From Malaya genurostris (lineage: Eukaryota > Arthropoda > Insecta > Diptera > Culicidae): a stretch of DNA of 64,000 nucleotides. This document shows positions 22,873 to 32,022 of this stretch, one piece after another (position 1 is the first letter of the stretch; every line of letters starts with the position of its first letter). The stretch is taken from positions 29,061,753 to 29,125,752 of the forward strand of contig NC_080571.1 of assembly GCF_030247185.1 (NCBI RefSeq), in the 5' to 3' direction. Under the pieces are notes generated by a model. The model was not told the DNA's origin. It saw nothing but the letters and a program-made list of their open reading frames with translations, and made no database searches. Position numbers and translations under genes: made by a program.

Positions 22873-24151
22873 TTGGCCATTGAGCTGATAACTGCTTCAA
22901 AAAATTTCTAGCTATTGGAAGGAATGCCATTATGAGGGTCTTTAAGGGTTCAGATATATTGAATGCTGAGAAAATCCATTCAACAATTTCCGAAAACTTC
23001 AGTAATCCTGTTGGTGGCTGTGAAAAGGAGCCCACAGGATTATTACCTTTTTCTGTGCTAGATCCTGGATTGGTTTGTGAATTTGACAAACCAGGAGGCA
23101 CAGTCTTTGGTTTTGACTTTTTTTGTTTAACACGGGGATCTTTTTTTGAAGATGAAACTTTAGGTGTCTTTTTTGGTAATTTGGAAGAAGACTTCTTTCT
23201 CTTAACTGACCCTTGGGTAGTGATAAACGAATTACCTTCACTATTTTCGTCAGAGTCAGAGTCCTCTGTTTCCTCTAGATCTGAAAACCCGTTTTCGGTT
23301 TCCAAAGGGGGGACATCAATGACCGTTTTAAGCATTTCTGCATAAGTGCGCTTAGACCGTGCTTTTAAAGAAAGCTTAATTTTGTCTTTGTGCACTTTAA
23401 ATGCAGTGCATATTGAAATATCCTCATGAGGACTTTCCCCACAATAAATACATTTTTCAATTTTCTTGTTGCAATCATTATCTTTATGAGGCCCTTCACA
23501 CTTAATACATTTTGGTTTATTACTACAGTAAGTAGCTGTGTGTCCGAATTTTTTGCAGTTCGTACAATTCATTACATTTGGAACAAAAAGCCGAACAGGG
23601 AGGCGAATTTTATCGACATAGACATGGGACGGCAACGCAGATCCGGCAAATGTCACTCGAAACGAGTCTGATGGGCGATAAACTTTTTTTTCCTCTTCAT
23701 GAACTACTGAGTACAGTTGTTTGCACTCCAGTATTTTCACACCCTCAAGCATAGAGTTCTTGAAACGACCAACACCATGCTTGAGTAAATCATCTACCGA
23801 AAGACTCGCTTCGGTAACAACACCGTCAATTTCGACATCTTTGGAGGGTATGTAAACTTTATACTCTTTAATGAAATGTTCCGAAGAGACAATATCATTC
23901 GCGTGTTTCAAATTATTTACCACAACACGAATTTTATCGTTATTTACTTTTATGATCTCTTTGATTGAAGAGTATCGTGATGTCAAACCTTTAGAAATTT
24001 GGTAAATGTTTAATGGCTTTGATATACGTCTAAAAAAGACTATCCAAGGCCCAGAAGAGCTCTCCTGATATTTTTTCGTTCGTGGGGGTATAGGATTCAT
24101 GCTAGGATTTACGTCCATGGATTCATCCATCACATTAAAATTTTTAATCAA
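22841..24151 (-). CDS. LINE ORF1, gag-like nucleic-acid-binding protein (436 codons, intact)
   Basis: The N-terminal half has PWIVFFRRISKPLNIYQISK and IRVVVNNLKHANDIV, an RRM-like fold common in I-group ORF1 proteins. Around residues 195-255 there are three zinc knuckles: CTNCKKFGHTATYC, CIKCEGPHKDNDC and CIYCGESPHEDISIC. A Ser/Lys-rich basic stretch follows (near 290-350). It would package element RNA. The Met at 24127 (MDESMDVNPS) is an alternative start. This is the only long uninterrupted transposon gene in the window. Confidence 0.88.
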   Translation of the reverse strand: MIKNFNVMDESMDVNPSMNPIPPRTKKYQESSSGPWIVFFRRISKPLNIYQISKGLTSRYSSIKEIIKVNNDKIRVVVNNLKHANDIVSSEHFIKEYKVYIPSKDVEIDGVVTEASLSVDDLLKHGVGRFKNSMLEGVKILECKQLYSVVHEEEKKVYRPSDSFRVTFAGSALPSHVYVDKIRLPVRLFVPNVMNCTNCKKFGHTATYCSNKPKCIKCEGPHKDNDCNKKIEKCIYCGESPHEDISICTAFKVHKDKIKLSLKARSKRTYAEMLKTVIDVPPLETENGFSDLEETEDSDSDENSEGNSFITTQGSVKRKKSSSKLPKKTPKVSSSKKDPRVKQKKSKPKTVPPGLSNSQTNPGSSTEKGNNPVGSFSQPPTGLLKFSEIVEWIFSAFNISEPLKTLIMAFLPIARNFLKQLSAQWPIVSGFVSFDG

Positions 24152-24189
24152 ACTTTAAAATAAAAAATGAAACCAACACTACACAGTAC

Positions 24190-24818
24190 TCAATCAAAAG
24201 GAAAAGAAAAAACTTCTACCTTGAAATTGTTGTCTATCTCCGTTGCACTGCCGTGTAGATCCTCGTTGCTCTAGATGTTCTTGTTGGATGCTGATTGTTG
24301 GATGTGATGCTACTGCTACCTGACATCCAGCACCACTCGAATTCCGATTTGCTTTCGTCTTCGCCAGCTGTAACCAGCGCAGGTCACCGGTGTATACCTG
24401 CGTGTTGTATGGCAGTGGAAAGACCGAGTTGTCTTGTCTCCTTCTTCCTTGTGCTCCGCACCGATATGCTTCTGCACCGAAGTGCCTTCGCACCGGTGTG
24501 CCTTTGCACTCTCCTGCTTCTATGTGCCTTTGCACTCTCCTTCTTCGATGTGCCTTTGCACTCTCTTGCTCAGCACTTGTGGCTGTATATTGTGGCCTGG
24601 GTAGAGCTTGGGAAACGCCCTTTGTTGTTTCCTTCACCAGCTTGGCCCAGCACTAGGGCTCTCTTATGCAGCACGATTTTACGTTTTAACGGCTGCTGCC
24701 AACAGGTCTCTACCTGTAGTTCAACCGTTGTCGTATTTAACGCGTGTAAACTAACCAGCGTTATTAAACTGTACGCTTCTATACACAACCTTCTCGGTTG
24801 AACGGCTATTACTGAATG
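24190..24818 (-). other. LINE 5' UTR with a ~26-bp tandem repeat
   Basis: About 630 bp precede ORF1. Between about 24480 and 24570, GTGCCTTTGCACTCTC recurs every ~26 bases in three clear copies with more diverged units before them. The frames on either strand here (24194-24637, 24295-24801) reflect the repeat and are not taken as genes. I-like elements carry an internal promoter in this region. Confidence 0.7.
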
Positions 24819-24832
24819 ATTTCCGATCCTCA

Positions 24833-25320
24833 TCATGAATCACAATCTCCGCATCGAACATAACTGTTACAACTAAACAATCCTTTTGAGCATAAGCTTT
24901 GAATTTGCGATCTGGTTTCCTCCGATTGTCTTTATACCACTCTGTATCATTGTTTCCCATGTTTTGTTATCAATTATATTATGGCGTTTTCGTTTTTAAT
25001 TTGCACTACACCGGTGCAGTGCTACACGGAGGCATGAATAAACGAACAAAAATGACGAAAACATAAACAGTAACCATTGACTACCATAAACGATTCCATT
25101 GCACAGAGCTACGCCAAACGTTTGATGAGTGCTACACCAGTGGTATCGGTGCAGAAAAAGTGTAGCACTGGTGTAGTGCAATTGGTAAAAACGAACGGTT
25201 TTAGTGCAGCTTTTGCTACACCGGTGTAGTGCAATTTAAAAACGAAAACGACATTAGATTGCACACCAGAATCGATCTGCATTTCAATCAAAACTCAGCC
25301 TACTTTAACCCAAACCAACT
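24833..25320 (-). pseudogene. gypsy protease, split by MITE and LINE
   Basis: On minus the aspartic protease starts with IEMQIDSGVQSN, the DSG active site. The MITE at 24982-25253 interrupts directly after it. The frame resumes with IIDNKTWETMIQSGIKTIG, is frameshifted, and continues as KFKAYAQKDCLVVTVMFDAE up to the LINE target duplication. The remaining codons are at 18760 and below. It would cleave the Gag-Pol polyprotein. As it stands it is destroyed three times over. Confidence 0.8.
24982..25253. mobile_element. 272-bp MITE with TTA duplication, inside the gypsy protease
   Basis: Inverted termini TGGCGTTTTCGTTTTTAA / TTAAAAACGAAAACGACA continue into TTGCACTACACCGGTG, more than 30 bp in all. 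They are flanked by TTA (24979-24981 and 25254-25256). A 3-bp TWA duplication fits PIF/Harbinger-type MITEs. The words CACCGGTGTAG recur several times inside. Small frames here (24996-25291) are chance. Confidence 0.82.
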
Positions 25321-25531
25321 CATCCGAATCGTTAGCACATGATACCATTTCCACCAGTTCGAAACATTCTTCTTCTACTATGTCATCATCTATCGCATGC
25401 AATCGGCGCGTAGGACGAAATTGTTTATTCCGGGAATGTTGGGATTGATCTTTTGAAATGTTGGATTGAAATGCTTGTAAATGATTCGTTTTTCCAAAGA
25501 ACTGTGTATTCTCGCTTGAGGTTTGCTTTTC

Positions 25532-26077
25532 TTAATTGAAATTTCGAGAAAGACATACTACCCGAAAATAACCTTTTTTTTTTCTTTCCCGCAAAGCAAT
25601 TGGTACGAACTGTAGCGTTTTGTCAATAACTGCTATTGCTGAGCTTTCTGCAGCAGTTTGACCAAAATTACATTTTGAAGCAAGAGTCTGTGCACGCATG
25701 ACAAATTTTTCCAAATTTTCATCCTGTTCCGGTTTCATTGCCCAAAAGATATATCGTTCATGCGCATCGTGACGCTGTGGCGCGAAATAATTGTCCAATT
25801 TTTCAATAGCTGTTTTATAAGAATCAATGTTTTCGTCTTCGTTATCTTCTACGTCGGCTCCAGGAATGTTGAAAAATATTTCTTGTAGCTCCAACCCGCC
25901 ATGAGCTAGCAATAGATCTTTCTTATTCGTAGATTCAGTAACTTTTGCTGCGCGTAAACAAATTTCAAATCCCCGTTTCCATGCATACCATTTAATTCTT
26001 CTTTCAGCAAACGGTACATTTATGAACGAAAACGATGAAAGGTTCATAAATAATTTACTGCCGTCCATCCTTAACAT
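25532..26077 (-). pseudogene. gypsy Gag, capsid part
   Basis: A 181-codon frame with the Ty3 capsid pattern: KWYAWKRGFEICLRAAKV, LLLAHGGLELQEIFFNIP, YKTAIEKLDNYFAPQRH, ERYIFWAMKPEQDENLEKFV and ASKCNFGQ. It starts near 26077 (MLRMDGSKLF), after a ~450-bp leader with T-rich stretches. The end at 25532 breaks into a run of lysines and a foreign tail. Between 25290 and 25530 the frame has changed and no zinc knuckle is clear. It would form the particle shell. Confidence 0.85.
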
Positions 26078-26506
26078 TCAAAATTGGAATAATTATTATG
26101 TAAGCACATATAACTTTTTTTTTCAATGTATACTCTAGAAATGTGATTAAATTCGTCTAATTAGGTTTTAAGCTTTTCTTTCTTCCGTTTCGCAAAGTAG
26201 AATAGATAATTTCCTGTATGATTCGAAACTTCTTCTTCTCGAGTAAATTACTTGTTGCCTTGCAACCAATTATATTAGTTTTTTTTTCAACCTCTTTCAA
26301 GTCGAGTATCTCATATTATACTTCTCCAATCGCTTTCACGTCGCGATAGCAACTTCACTTGTTTCTCTCAATCAGTTTTTTTTTTCTTTCTGCAATTTTT
26401 TTTTCAAGCATTTTTTTTATACTAGTACAAGTTTTTCCTCACACTTACCTTCAATAATTCCTTCAGATTTACATTTAATGTATCTTGTTAAAATAAATTT
26501 TTTTGA

Positions 26507-26525
26507 GATCCCATCTTCGTCGCCA
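26507..26525 (-). other. gypsy primer-binding site
   Basis: TGGCGACGAAGATGGGATC on minus lies two bases inside the 5' LTR. TGGCG is the complement of a tRNA 3' CCA end, as in many Ty3 elements. The tRNA was not identified. Confidence 0.75.
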
Positions 26526-26527
26526 TT

Positions 26528-26642
26528 TGTGATATTCTTGTAGAGCTTAATAAAACACAACTGTACGGCATGAGATGAAATTATATTCTCTTCTTAATGT
26601 CATTCTAATAACCGTCGCCTACCTAGTTATTGCATCTTCACA
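26528..26642 (-). repeat. gypsy 5' LTR (115 bp)
   Basis: Pair of 15677-15791, TGTGAAG to ATATCACA on minus. It is unusually short for a Ty3 LTR, and its outer flank is the duplicated CGTCT. Confidence 0.93.
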
Positions 26643-26659
26643 CGTCTTAATATACCTAA

Positions 26660-26853
26660 TGCCCCGTTCACACTTCTGCTGGCTGCCAGCATGCTGGTGT
26701 CAGTGTACTGCCCTCTTGGGAATAAAACGTTCAACGGTGGTCCTTCGTTGGTCTAATACTTTGGATCATTGGACCACAGTTGAACGTTTTTTCCTAAGAG
26801 GGCAGTACACTGACACCAGCATGCTGGCAGCCAGCAGAAGTGTAAACGGGGCA
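26660..26853. mobile_element. 194-bp near-palindromic MITE with TAA duplication
   Basis: The termini TGCCCCGTTCACACTTCTG / CAGAAGTGTAAACGGGGCA extend into arms of about 85 bp (CTGGCTGCCAGCATGCTGG, GGGCAGTACACTGACACC and so on). TAA flanks it at 26657-26659 and 26854-26856. It lies 10 bp outside the gypsy target duplication. No coding capacity. Confidence 0.85.
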
Positions 26854-26856
26854 TAA

Positions 26857-27013
26857 CCAGCACCCTACACAACGATTCCTTCTGGGAGCAAGGCATTATA
26901 ACTGCAATATATATATATCGAAATATATTTAATTTTATGCATAAAATACTGTAATTTATCTTACACGTAGTTTCAAATACCACAATTCTTCTGATGAAAT
27001 CGCAATTTATCAA
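26857..27013. other. short AT-rich sequence
   Basis: Contains an (AT)n tract near 26909-26920. Nothing else was recognised. Confidence 0.4.
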
Positions 27014-27193
27014 AATAAATAAACAGTATCCATGGTGATCTGGTTTTCAACCTCCAAAGTTGCCAGTTTTATAGGAAATTTGTTAAAGTACACCGTCATT
27101 CTGACAGCATACCCTAACAGTGTACCGCAGGTTGCAAAATGTGTCCTTGGAAATTTGTCAAAGCATTCCGTATTATAATTTGTATTTGGCAAT
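27014..27193 (+). repeat. dispersed repeat A, copy right of the gypsy element
   Basis: Direct-orientation partner of 15204-15385, diverged by substitutions but collinear. The two copies sit about 290 and 370 bp from the two ends of the gypsy element. Confidence 0.65.
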
Positions 27194-27423
27194 ACTGTCT
27201 ACTACGACCTTGAAATTCTTGCCACTCTCTTGTTTTACAAAAAAAATGGGAGATGAGCATTTAATTTCAAAAACCCCTCCTCCTAGTCCAAATGTCGATT
27301 TTCTTTAAATTATATTGCTATACACTCTTCCCCCTGAAAATATCCTAATGATCATCTCTAAAGAGCAAGAAGTACATAAGCCAAGTTTGATAGCAGTTCC
27401 GTTAAGTAGTTTCAGAGTTATAC

Positions 27424-27600
27424 CGACGACACGACCAGACACTTCGAAGGAAAATCGGAATGAAAAGTGTTCGTGAGCGATTTACCGCCAGTTACCACAA
27501 ATATAACGACCCGATGATGATGACGATAAAAATAATCGTCTTAAGCAACACTGTTTAAGTTGCTACGAACTAGTTACTAATGAACCCCATAATAAATCAA
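27424..27600 (+). repeat. dispersed repeat B, copy 1
   Basis: It aligns with 52993-53165: GACGACACGACCAG, ACCGCCAGTTACCA, GATAAAAATAATC, GCAACACTGTTTAAGTTGCT and ACTAGTTAC. It is non-coding. The word AGCAACACTG...AAGTTGCT inside is a small inverted repeat. Confidence 0.65.
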
Positions 27601-28097
27601 CAAACTATTCGAGAAGGTTTTGAATCAGTTCCATTAATTTAAATTTTGTGCCATCAGCACAAAATGTAAAAAAAAAACTCAGAAATCGAGATTGAGAAAG
27701 TTGCACGAGGCACCGCGAGCTATCAACCGGGGACTGGTACCTCTGAAAAATGAATTCGTCGTATAAGTTAGACGATTTCTCAATACGCTAGGTACGAGGA
27801 ATAAAATTTTGCTAACTGAATATTTTTATTTATCCTGATTTAGAGAATTATCCTGCACCAGTTGATCATCAACGAATTTGAAATTTGAAAGATACATTCA
27901 TCTATCAAGTTAATGTTACAAGGTTCTTTTTGTATTTGCGTCGACCGGAAGTGGGTACACTATATCCAAATCTGACACTAGATGTAGTGCTGCGATAGAC
28001 AGCCGTCATTCTATACAATCATCAAGGGCTACCCAGGAGCTCTATCTGTAGTGTAGTCATCAAACTCCACGATGACCGTCTTTCCTTCAGTAATATT
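27601..28097. other. unassigned sequence
   Basis: No coding region, RNA gene or known repeat recognised between repeat B and the mariner remnant. Confidence 0.4.
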
Positions 28098-28132
28098 GAA
28101 AGCTTTATTGCGAAAAAGTGCTTACAGATGTA

Positions 28133-28925
28133 TTATTCAAAGTATTGTCCGTCGCTAGCGACAACATTCTCCCATCTTTCCGGAAATTTTCGGATCCCGG
28201 CTCGAAAAAAGGAGTCCTCTTTTGACGCTATCCATGAAGCAATCAATTTTTCCAACTCTTCGAAGGATTGAAAATGTTGATCTGCCAGGCCGTGTGCCAT
28301 CGAACGGAATAGGTGGAAGTCAGAAGGGGCGACATCCGGGAAGTACGGCGGGTGGAGCAAGACTTCCCAATTCAGCGTTTCCAGGTACTTTTTGACCACT
28401 TTTGCGACGTGAGGCCGAACATTGTCGTGTTGGAGGATGACTTTGTCATGTCGCTCTTGATATTGTGGCCGCTTTTCTTTTAGCGCGCGACTAAGGCGCA
28501 TCAGTTGCGTTCGGTAGCGATCTCCTGTGATGGTTTCACCCGGTTTTAAGAGCTCGTAGTAAATCACACCGAGCTGATCCCACCAAATACAAATCATGAC
28601 CTTGGCACCGTGAATATTCGGTTTCGCCTTCGACGAAGTAGCATGCCCGGGCTTTTACCATGATTTTCTGCGTTTAGGATTATCGTATCGAACCCACTTT
28701 TCATCACCGGTTACGATTCGATGAAAACCCCTTACGATTTGGCTTTGAAGAAGTTGCTTACATACAAATAGACGGCGCTCGAAGTCTCTCGGTTTCAACT
28801 CGTACGGCACCCAGTTTCCTTTTTTTCTGAATCATACCCAGGGTCTTGAGACGTTTTGAAATGGCTTGCTGACTCACTCCCAACGATTCGGCAAGCTTTT
28901 CTTGGGTTTGGCACGAATCTAGTTG
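28133..28925 (-). pseudogene. mariner transposase, middle and C-terminal part (DD34D)
   Basis: The frame 28133-28597 has the second catalytic Asp in VILQHDNVRPHVA and the third in FPDVAPSDFHLF, with 34 residues between them, the DD34D signature of mariner. Upstream to ~28925 a frameshifted piece encodes the second helix-turn-helix and the first catalytic region, matching 50023-50379. It would cut and paste the element at TA sites. Frameshifts and the insertion make it inactive. Confidence 0.88.
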
Positions 28926-29964
28926 TTCATTTTAATGTGGAACACATTTTTGTTTTCTATATAGCGGTGCAAACTAGAAACTCAAGAAAAATACACGTAG
29001 AAATGTGGTCAGGTTTTGAACAATTACAGCTCAGTCAATTTTGTATCAATGATTAATATTATGTCACCATTTGACAGAGAATATTTCTACGTATTAATTT
29101 GAATATTCATAGCCATGTATTTTTAATTTTATATCATTGAAATGTTGATTAATAGCTAGCAGTGTTCTATTTTGGCTGCAAAAAATCTCCGGCATACCGG
29201 ATTTCCCTGCCATAGTCGACGGTTTTGAAGGAGTAAGCGATATATCAAAGGGAAAGCAGCGCTCTGATTGGTCAATCGAAGCAAAAGCAAAGCTGTTGGA
29301 AGCACGCGAATCTACAAAAAGAAGCGAAATTATAGCTAACGTTTCAGTCTTATGCGTAGCTTGCTAGAGGTAGGTTGTTGCTAGACAGCAAAACAAAAAG
29401 TGCCATAAAACGATTTGAAGCTTTAATTGCTATCCTCTGATCTTGTGTCATGCAAGATTGGATGAAATCCCATGTTATGTCGTTTCGCCTGAGAAATTGA
29501 CAACTACCCCAGGGTAAATTTTGAGTGCATAAGACCAATTTCTAATTTATATAAGATGAACTCGATTGATAATGAGAAATATTTCATCGCTTCAACCGAA
29601 ATCGCAAAATGGTAGTAATGGTAGAGAAACGCTATAAAAACAACTGCTTGCGTACAAAACTTGAACACAAGCTTTCCAAAGAGGAGCTTAAATATCGATA
29701 TCCGTATCGCAAGCATGTACAAACATTTAATTGTATACATTTGGGCTATTGATATAACGTCGGCTACGAAAGAAATACAAATCACGATAAATACAGTCTA
29801 TATTCTGGGTTCGCGTGTTCGGTGTTGATTCCTAATAAGGATCAATCTAAGCAGACTCTTGTGCATTTGCGGATTCAAAAGTGTGACGATTAATTGAAAA
29901 TGTCAATCATTGGAAATTTTGGTTGCCTTGTTCCACATCAACGGCTCGAACAACCCCATGGGGC
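28926..29964. mobile_element. dispersed element C, copy 1, inserted in mariner
   Basis: Near its ends are ATGTGGAACACAT and TTGTTCCACATCAA, inverted copies of TTGATGTGGAACA. The same pair brackets the copy at 39140-39955. The sequence continues past the right inverted repeat, in both copies, to GGGGCTGATCCTTG. Shared interior: GCTCTGATTGGTCAATCGA, GGTAGGTTGTTGCTAGACA, CTACCCCAGGGTAAATTTTG. No protein was recognised. The exact ends and superfamily are open. Confidence 0.6.
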
Positions 29965-30230
29965 TGATCCTTGAAGTTTTTGAAGGTTTTTTCTCTTCCA
30001 CCATCATGTTTGTCTTCGACATCGAAATCACCATTTTTAAAACGTTGAAACCACTCCCGACACGTTCTTTTACTCAGAGCAGCATAACCGTAAGTTTCTG
30101 AGAGCATTCGATGCGCTTCAGCTGCATTTTTTTGCGGATTGTAACAGAAAAGTAAAACTTCCCGCAAATGGCGAGAATTGGGCACATAAACAGACATTTT
30201 CGAGCATGAATAATACGAAAACAAGAACAA
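29965..30230 (-). pseudogene. mariner transposase, N-terminal helix-turn-helix
   Basis: It starts at the Met near 30195 (MSVYVPNSRHLREVLLFC), followed by KNAAEAHRMLSETYGYAALS and CREWFQRFKNGDFDVEDK, the first DNA-binding domain. The listed frame reads on into the inserted element at its 3' end, where the coding link to 28925 is lost. Confidence 0.85.
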
Positions 30231-30369
30231 CTGTCACTGAAACGGCGATGACAATTCGTTAGGCACTGTACACACTCATTTTAATGGCATTGTCATCTAT
30301 GTATTTTGACCAGCAGCAGCCGGTACAGTCACCTATCGGAAAACGGTGGAAGCAAAGTTGTACACCTGA

Positions 30370-30932
30370 TAGTTTACATCCATGCAGTTGCGAGTTAGGT
30401 TGAGGAAAGCTGTCACTTTGCTTTTCCATAAACTGTTGCCATGGTGTTGCAGTAAATAATTTTCTAATAAATTGATGAGTCTTTTACATGTTCGCTTGGG
30501 AATAAAGTTGATTAGCGAAGTTTTTAGCATAGCTTTGAATTTTTTTACTAGCCATTTGGAGATTTTTTAGGTAGGAGCTACAACTGAAGAAATAATTTCT
30601 CTCTTTTCATTGCCAGGTGTGTGAACTTTTGATTTTGGGTAATGTAGGTTTGGAAACCTTGAGATGGTTGAGGTTTATATCGAAGTTGAGATTGCAATAT
30701 TTCAAAGTTTTTTCAACTCGTTAAAGAATGTCTGGAAGCATTGTAATCTTCTTTGTCCAAAATAACCACTTTATTTCCATTATCAGCCTGTGTTTTAACA
30801 GACTTTTCCCGCAATTCTTTTATTGATACTTTCCTTCAATTTTGTTCCTTTCTAGGAACATTTTTAATGACTTCAGCTACAATCGTTCCTGGCGTCAATA
30901 ATTTGTGGAAAGGGAAGATTACAGCTAGTGGG
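30370..30932. other. unassigned sequence
   Basis: Short open frames on both strands (30333-30530, 30753-30950) show no domain. No repeat family recognised. Confidence 0.35.
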
Positions 30933-31096
30933 CGTTGGGGACAGGTATAGCGTGATGGGTAAGTCGATGCCTTTCACGCAGCCCGCCTGGGTTCGATTCC
31001 CAACCCCGCACATAGGGTCAGAAAGTTTTTCTGGCCCGAAGAGGCGAATGACATTAATGTTAAAGCCTCTATAATTGAAACAAAAAAAAAAAAAAA
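30933..31096 (+). mobile_element. tRNA-derived SINE (family 1), 164 bp, with target duplication
   Basis: A box TAGCGTGATGGGTAAG and B box GGGTTCGATTCCCA form an RNA polymerase III promoter. The body has TCTGGCCCGAAGAGGCGAAT, then a poly-A tail of about 16. AGCTAGTGGG flanks both sides (30923-30932 and 31097-31106). The intact B box and clean tail suggest a young copy. Confidence 0.88.
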
Positions 31097-31106
31097 AGCT
31101 AGTGGG

Positions 31107-31818
31107 ACCCGTTTCTAGACCCGTCTAGAATAACTTGATCGAGATTTAATTCAGAAGGAATGGCATGATTCAACCCAATGCTTGAGTAGATCTTTTTGTT
31201 CGTCGGTGAAGTTCTGAAATGAACCTTGAACGTTGACCAAGAAGTCATCCAAAAATCCGTATTGGCAGGTTTCCTAGGTCGGTCTGTAGACTGTTTGGAA
31301 GCGTAAATTTTCGAATTTCGTTCGGACTCGCATTCTTCTACAAATTTTACCTGTTTAAAAACCAAGCAGGTATTTTTTGGATAATTCAAATGAAGATACG
31401 TTCAGACTGCTATATAGTTTCTTGATTTTCTTTGTTACAATTTCATTTGGAATTGTTTTACGAATGTTCTAAGAAACAGAATTTCCAATTTTTACTTCGC
31501 AGCAAGTAGGGATTAATCCAAATTCACTGCATTTTTTAAAAAAAGCAATATCCTTAGATATTCCAGCAATTTTCTCCTTCATCTTTATAAACTTATTAGG
31601 CTCGTTTGGCTCGGTAGCCATTGTCAATGTTTGGGGTATGACCGAAATCTGTCTGTCACTATAACGTTAGTGTTATAACGAAATAGTGAAAATTGTTCAT
31701 AGTGAAATTTAATGGACCTTTCATTATTCTTTTCAAAAATCCTTCAGTTCATTAACCACTCAAACCCCAAACATTGACATTATCAGAAACACATGGGAAA
31801 TCTAAAACAGGGATTAAT
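31107..31818. other. unassigned sequence
   Basis: A minus-strand 96-codon frame (31099-31389) has no recognisable domain. Nothing else seen. Confidence 0.35.
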
Positions 31819-31960
31819 AAAATGACTTTCACAAACTAAGATTTAAATGAAAAGTCTCTCTACTGGCTGCTACTGATTTTTATTTGGATCCGACTGCCGG
31901 TTTCGGAGTTACAGGATGAAGTGCATTGAAAATTTCGAATTCAGAGAAAGAACATTTTTT
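31819..31960 (+). repeat. fragment of dispersed repeat D
   Basis: GACTTTCACAAACTAAGATT, then TTGGATCCGACTGCCGG and GGAGTTACAGGATGAAGTG, match the repeated module in 36465-37152 and 38370-39139. It lies just 3' of odorant receptor 1. Confidence 0.6.
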
Positions 31961-32022
31961 TGCTAAGTTTGACTCAAAGTTGATTTTATTATTCGATTTT
32001 TTTAACCATCTTACGCGTTCAA

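Larger units (their letters stand above)
18775..24818 (-). mobile_element. I-clade-like non-LTR retrotransposon inserted in the gypsy protease gene
   Basis: A perfect 14-bp target duplication ATTTCCGATCCTCA (18761-18774 and 24819-24832) defines a 6044-bp insert. The 5' end on minus begins CATTCAGTAATAGCC. ORF1 and ORF2 follow, then a 383-bp 3' UTR, which is not poly-A. The gypsy frame reads straight into one copy of the duplication and straight out of the other. RNase H after RT and three CCHC knuckles in ORF1 fit the I clade. Confidence 0.92.
15677..26642 (-). mobile_element. Ty3/gypsy LTR retrotransposon, LTR to LTR, with two nested insertions
   Basis: Identical 5-bp duplications CGTCT (15672-15676 and 26643-26647) flank two 115-bp LTRs that differ at one visible base, so insertion was recent. 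On minus the order is LTR, primer-binding site, gag, protease, reverse transcriptase, RNase H, integrase, polypurine tract, LTR. No env-like frame was seen. Removing the LINE (18775-24818) and the MITE (24982-25253) leaves about 4.6 kb. Protein motifs fit a Mag/CsRn1-like Ty3 lineage, which is inference. Stops and frameshifts make this copy non-autonomous. Confidence 0.93.
28098..30369 (-). mobile_element. mariner element, copy 1, split by another repeat
   Basis: The right terminus ends GCAAAGTTGTACACCTGA before TA at 30370, the same terminus as the copy at 49717-50783. The left terminal repeat is missing: matching sequence starts only at GCTTTATTGCGAAAAAGTGC, near 28098. A foreign segment (about 28922-29962) separates the N-terminal coding part from the rest. 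Confidence 0.85.

Noticed and set aside
24194..24637. 147-codon minus frame before LINE ORF1
   Set aside because: Repeat-derived composition, no domain; lies in the 5' UTR.
24295..24801. 168-codon Cys/Leu-rich plus frame
   Set aside because: It is antisense to the LINE 5' UTR and made by its 26-bp tandem repeat.
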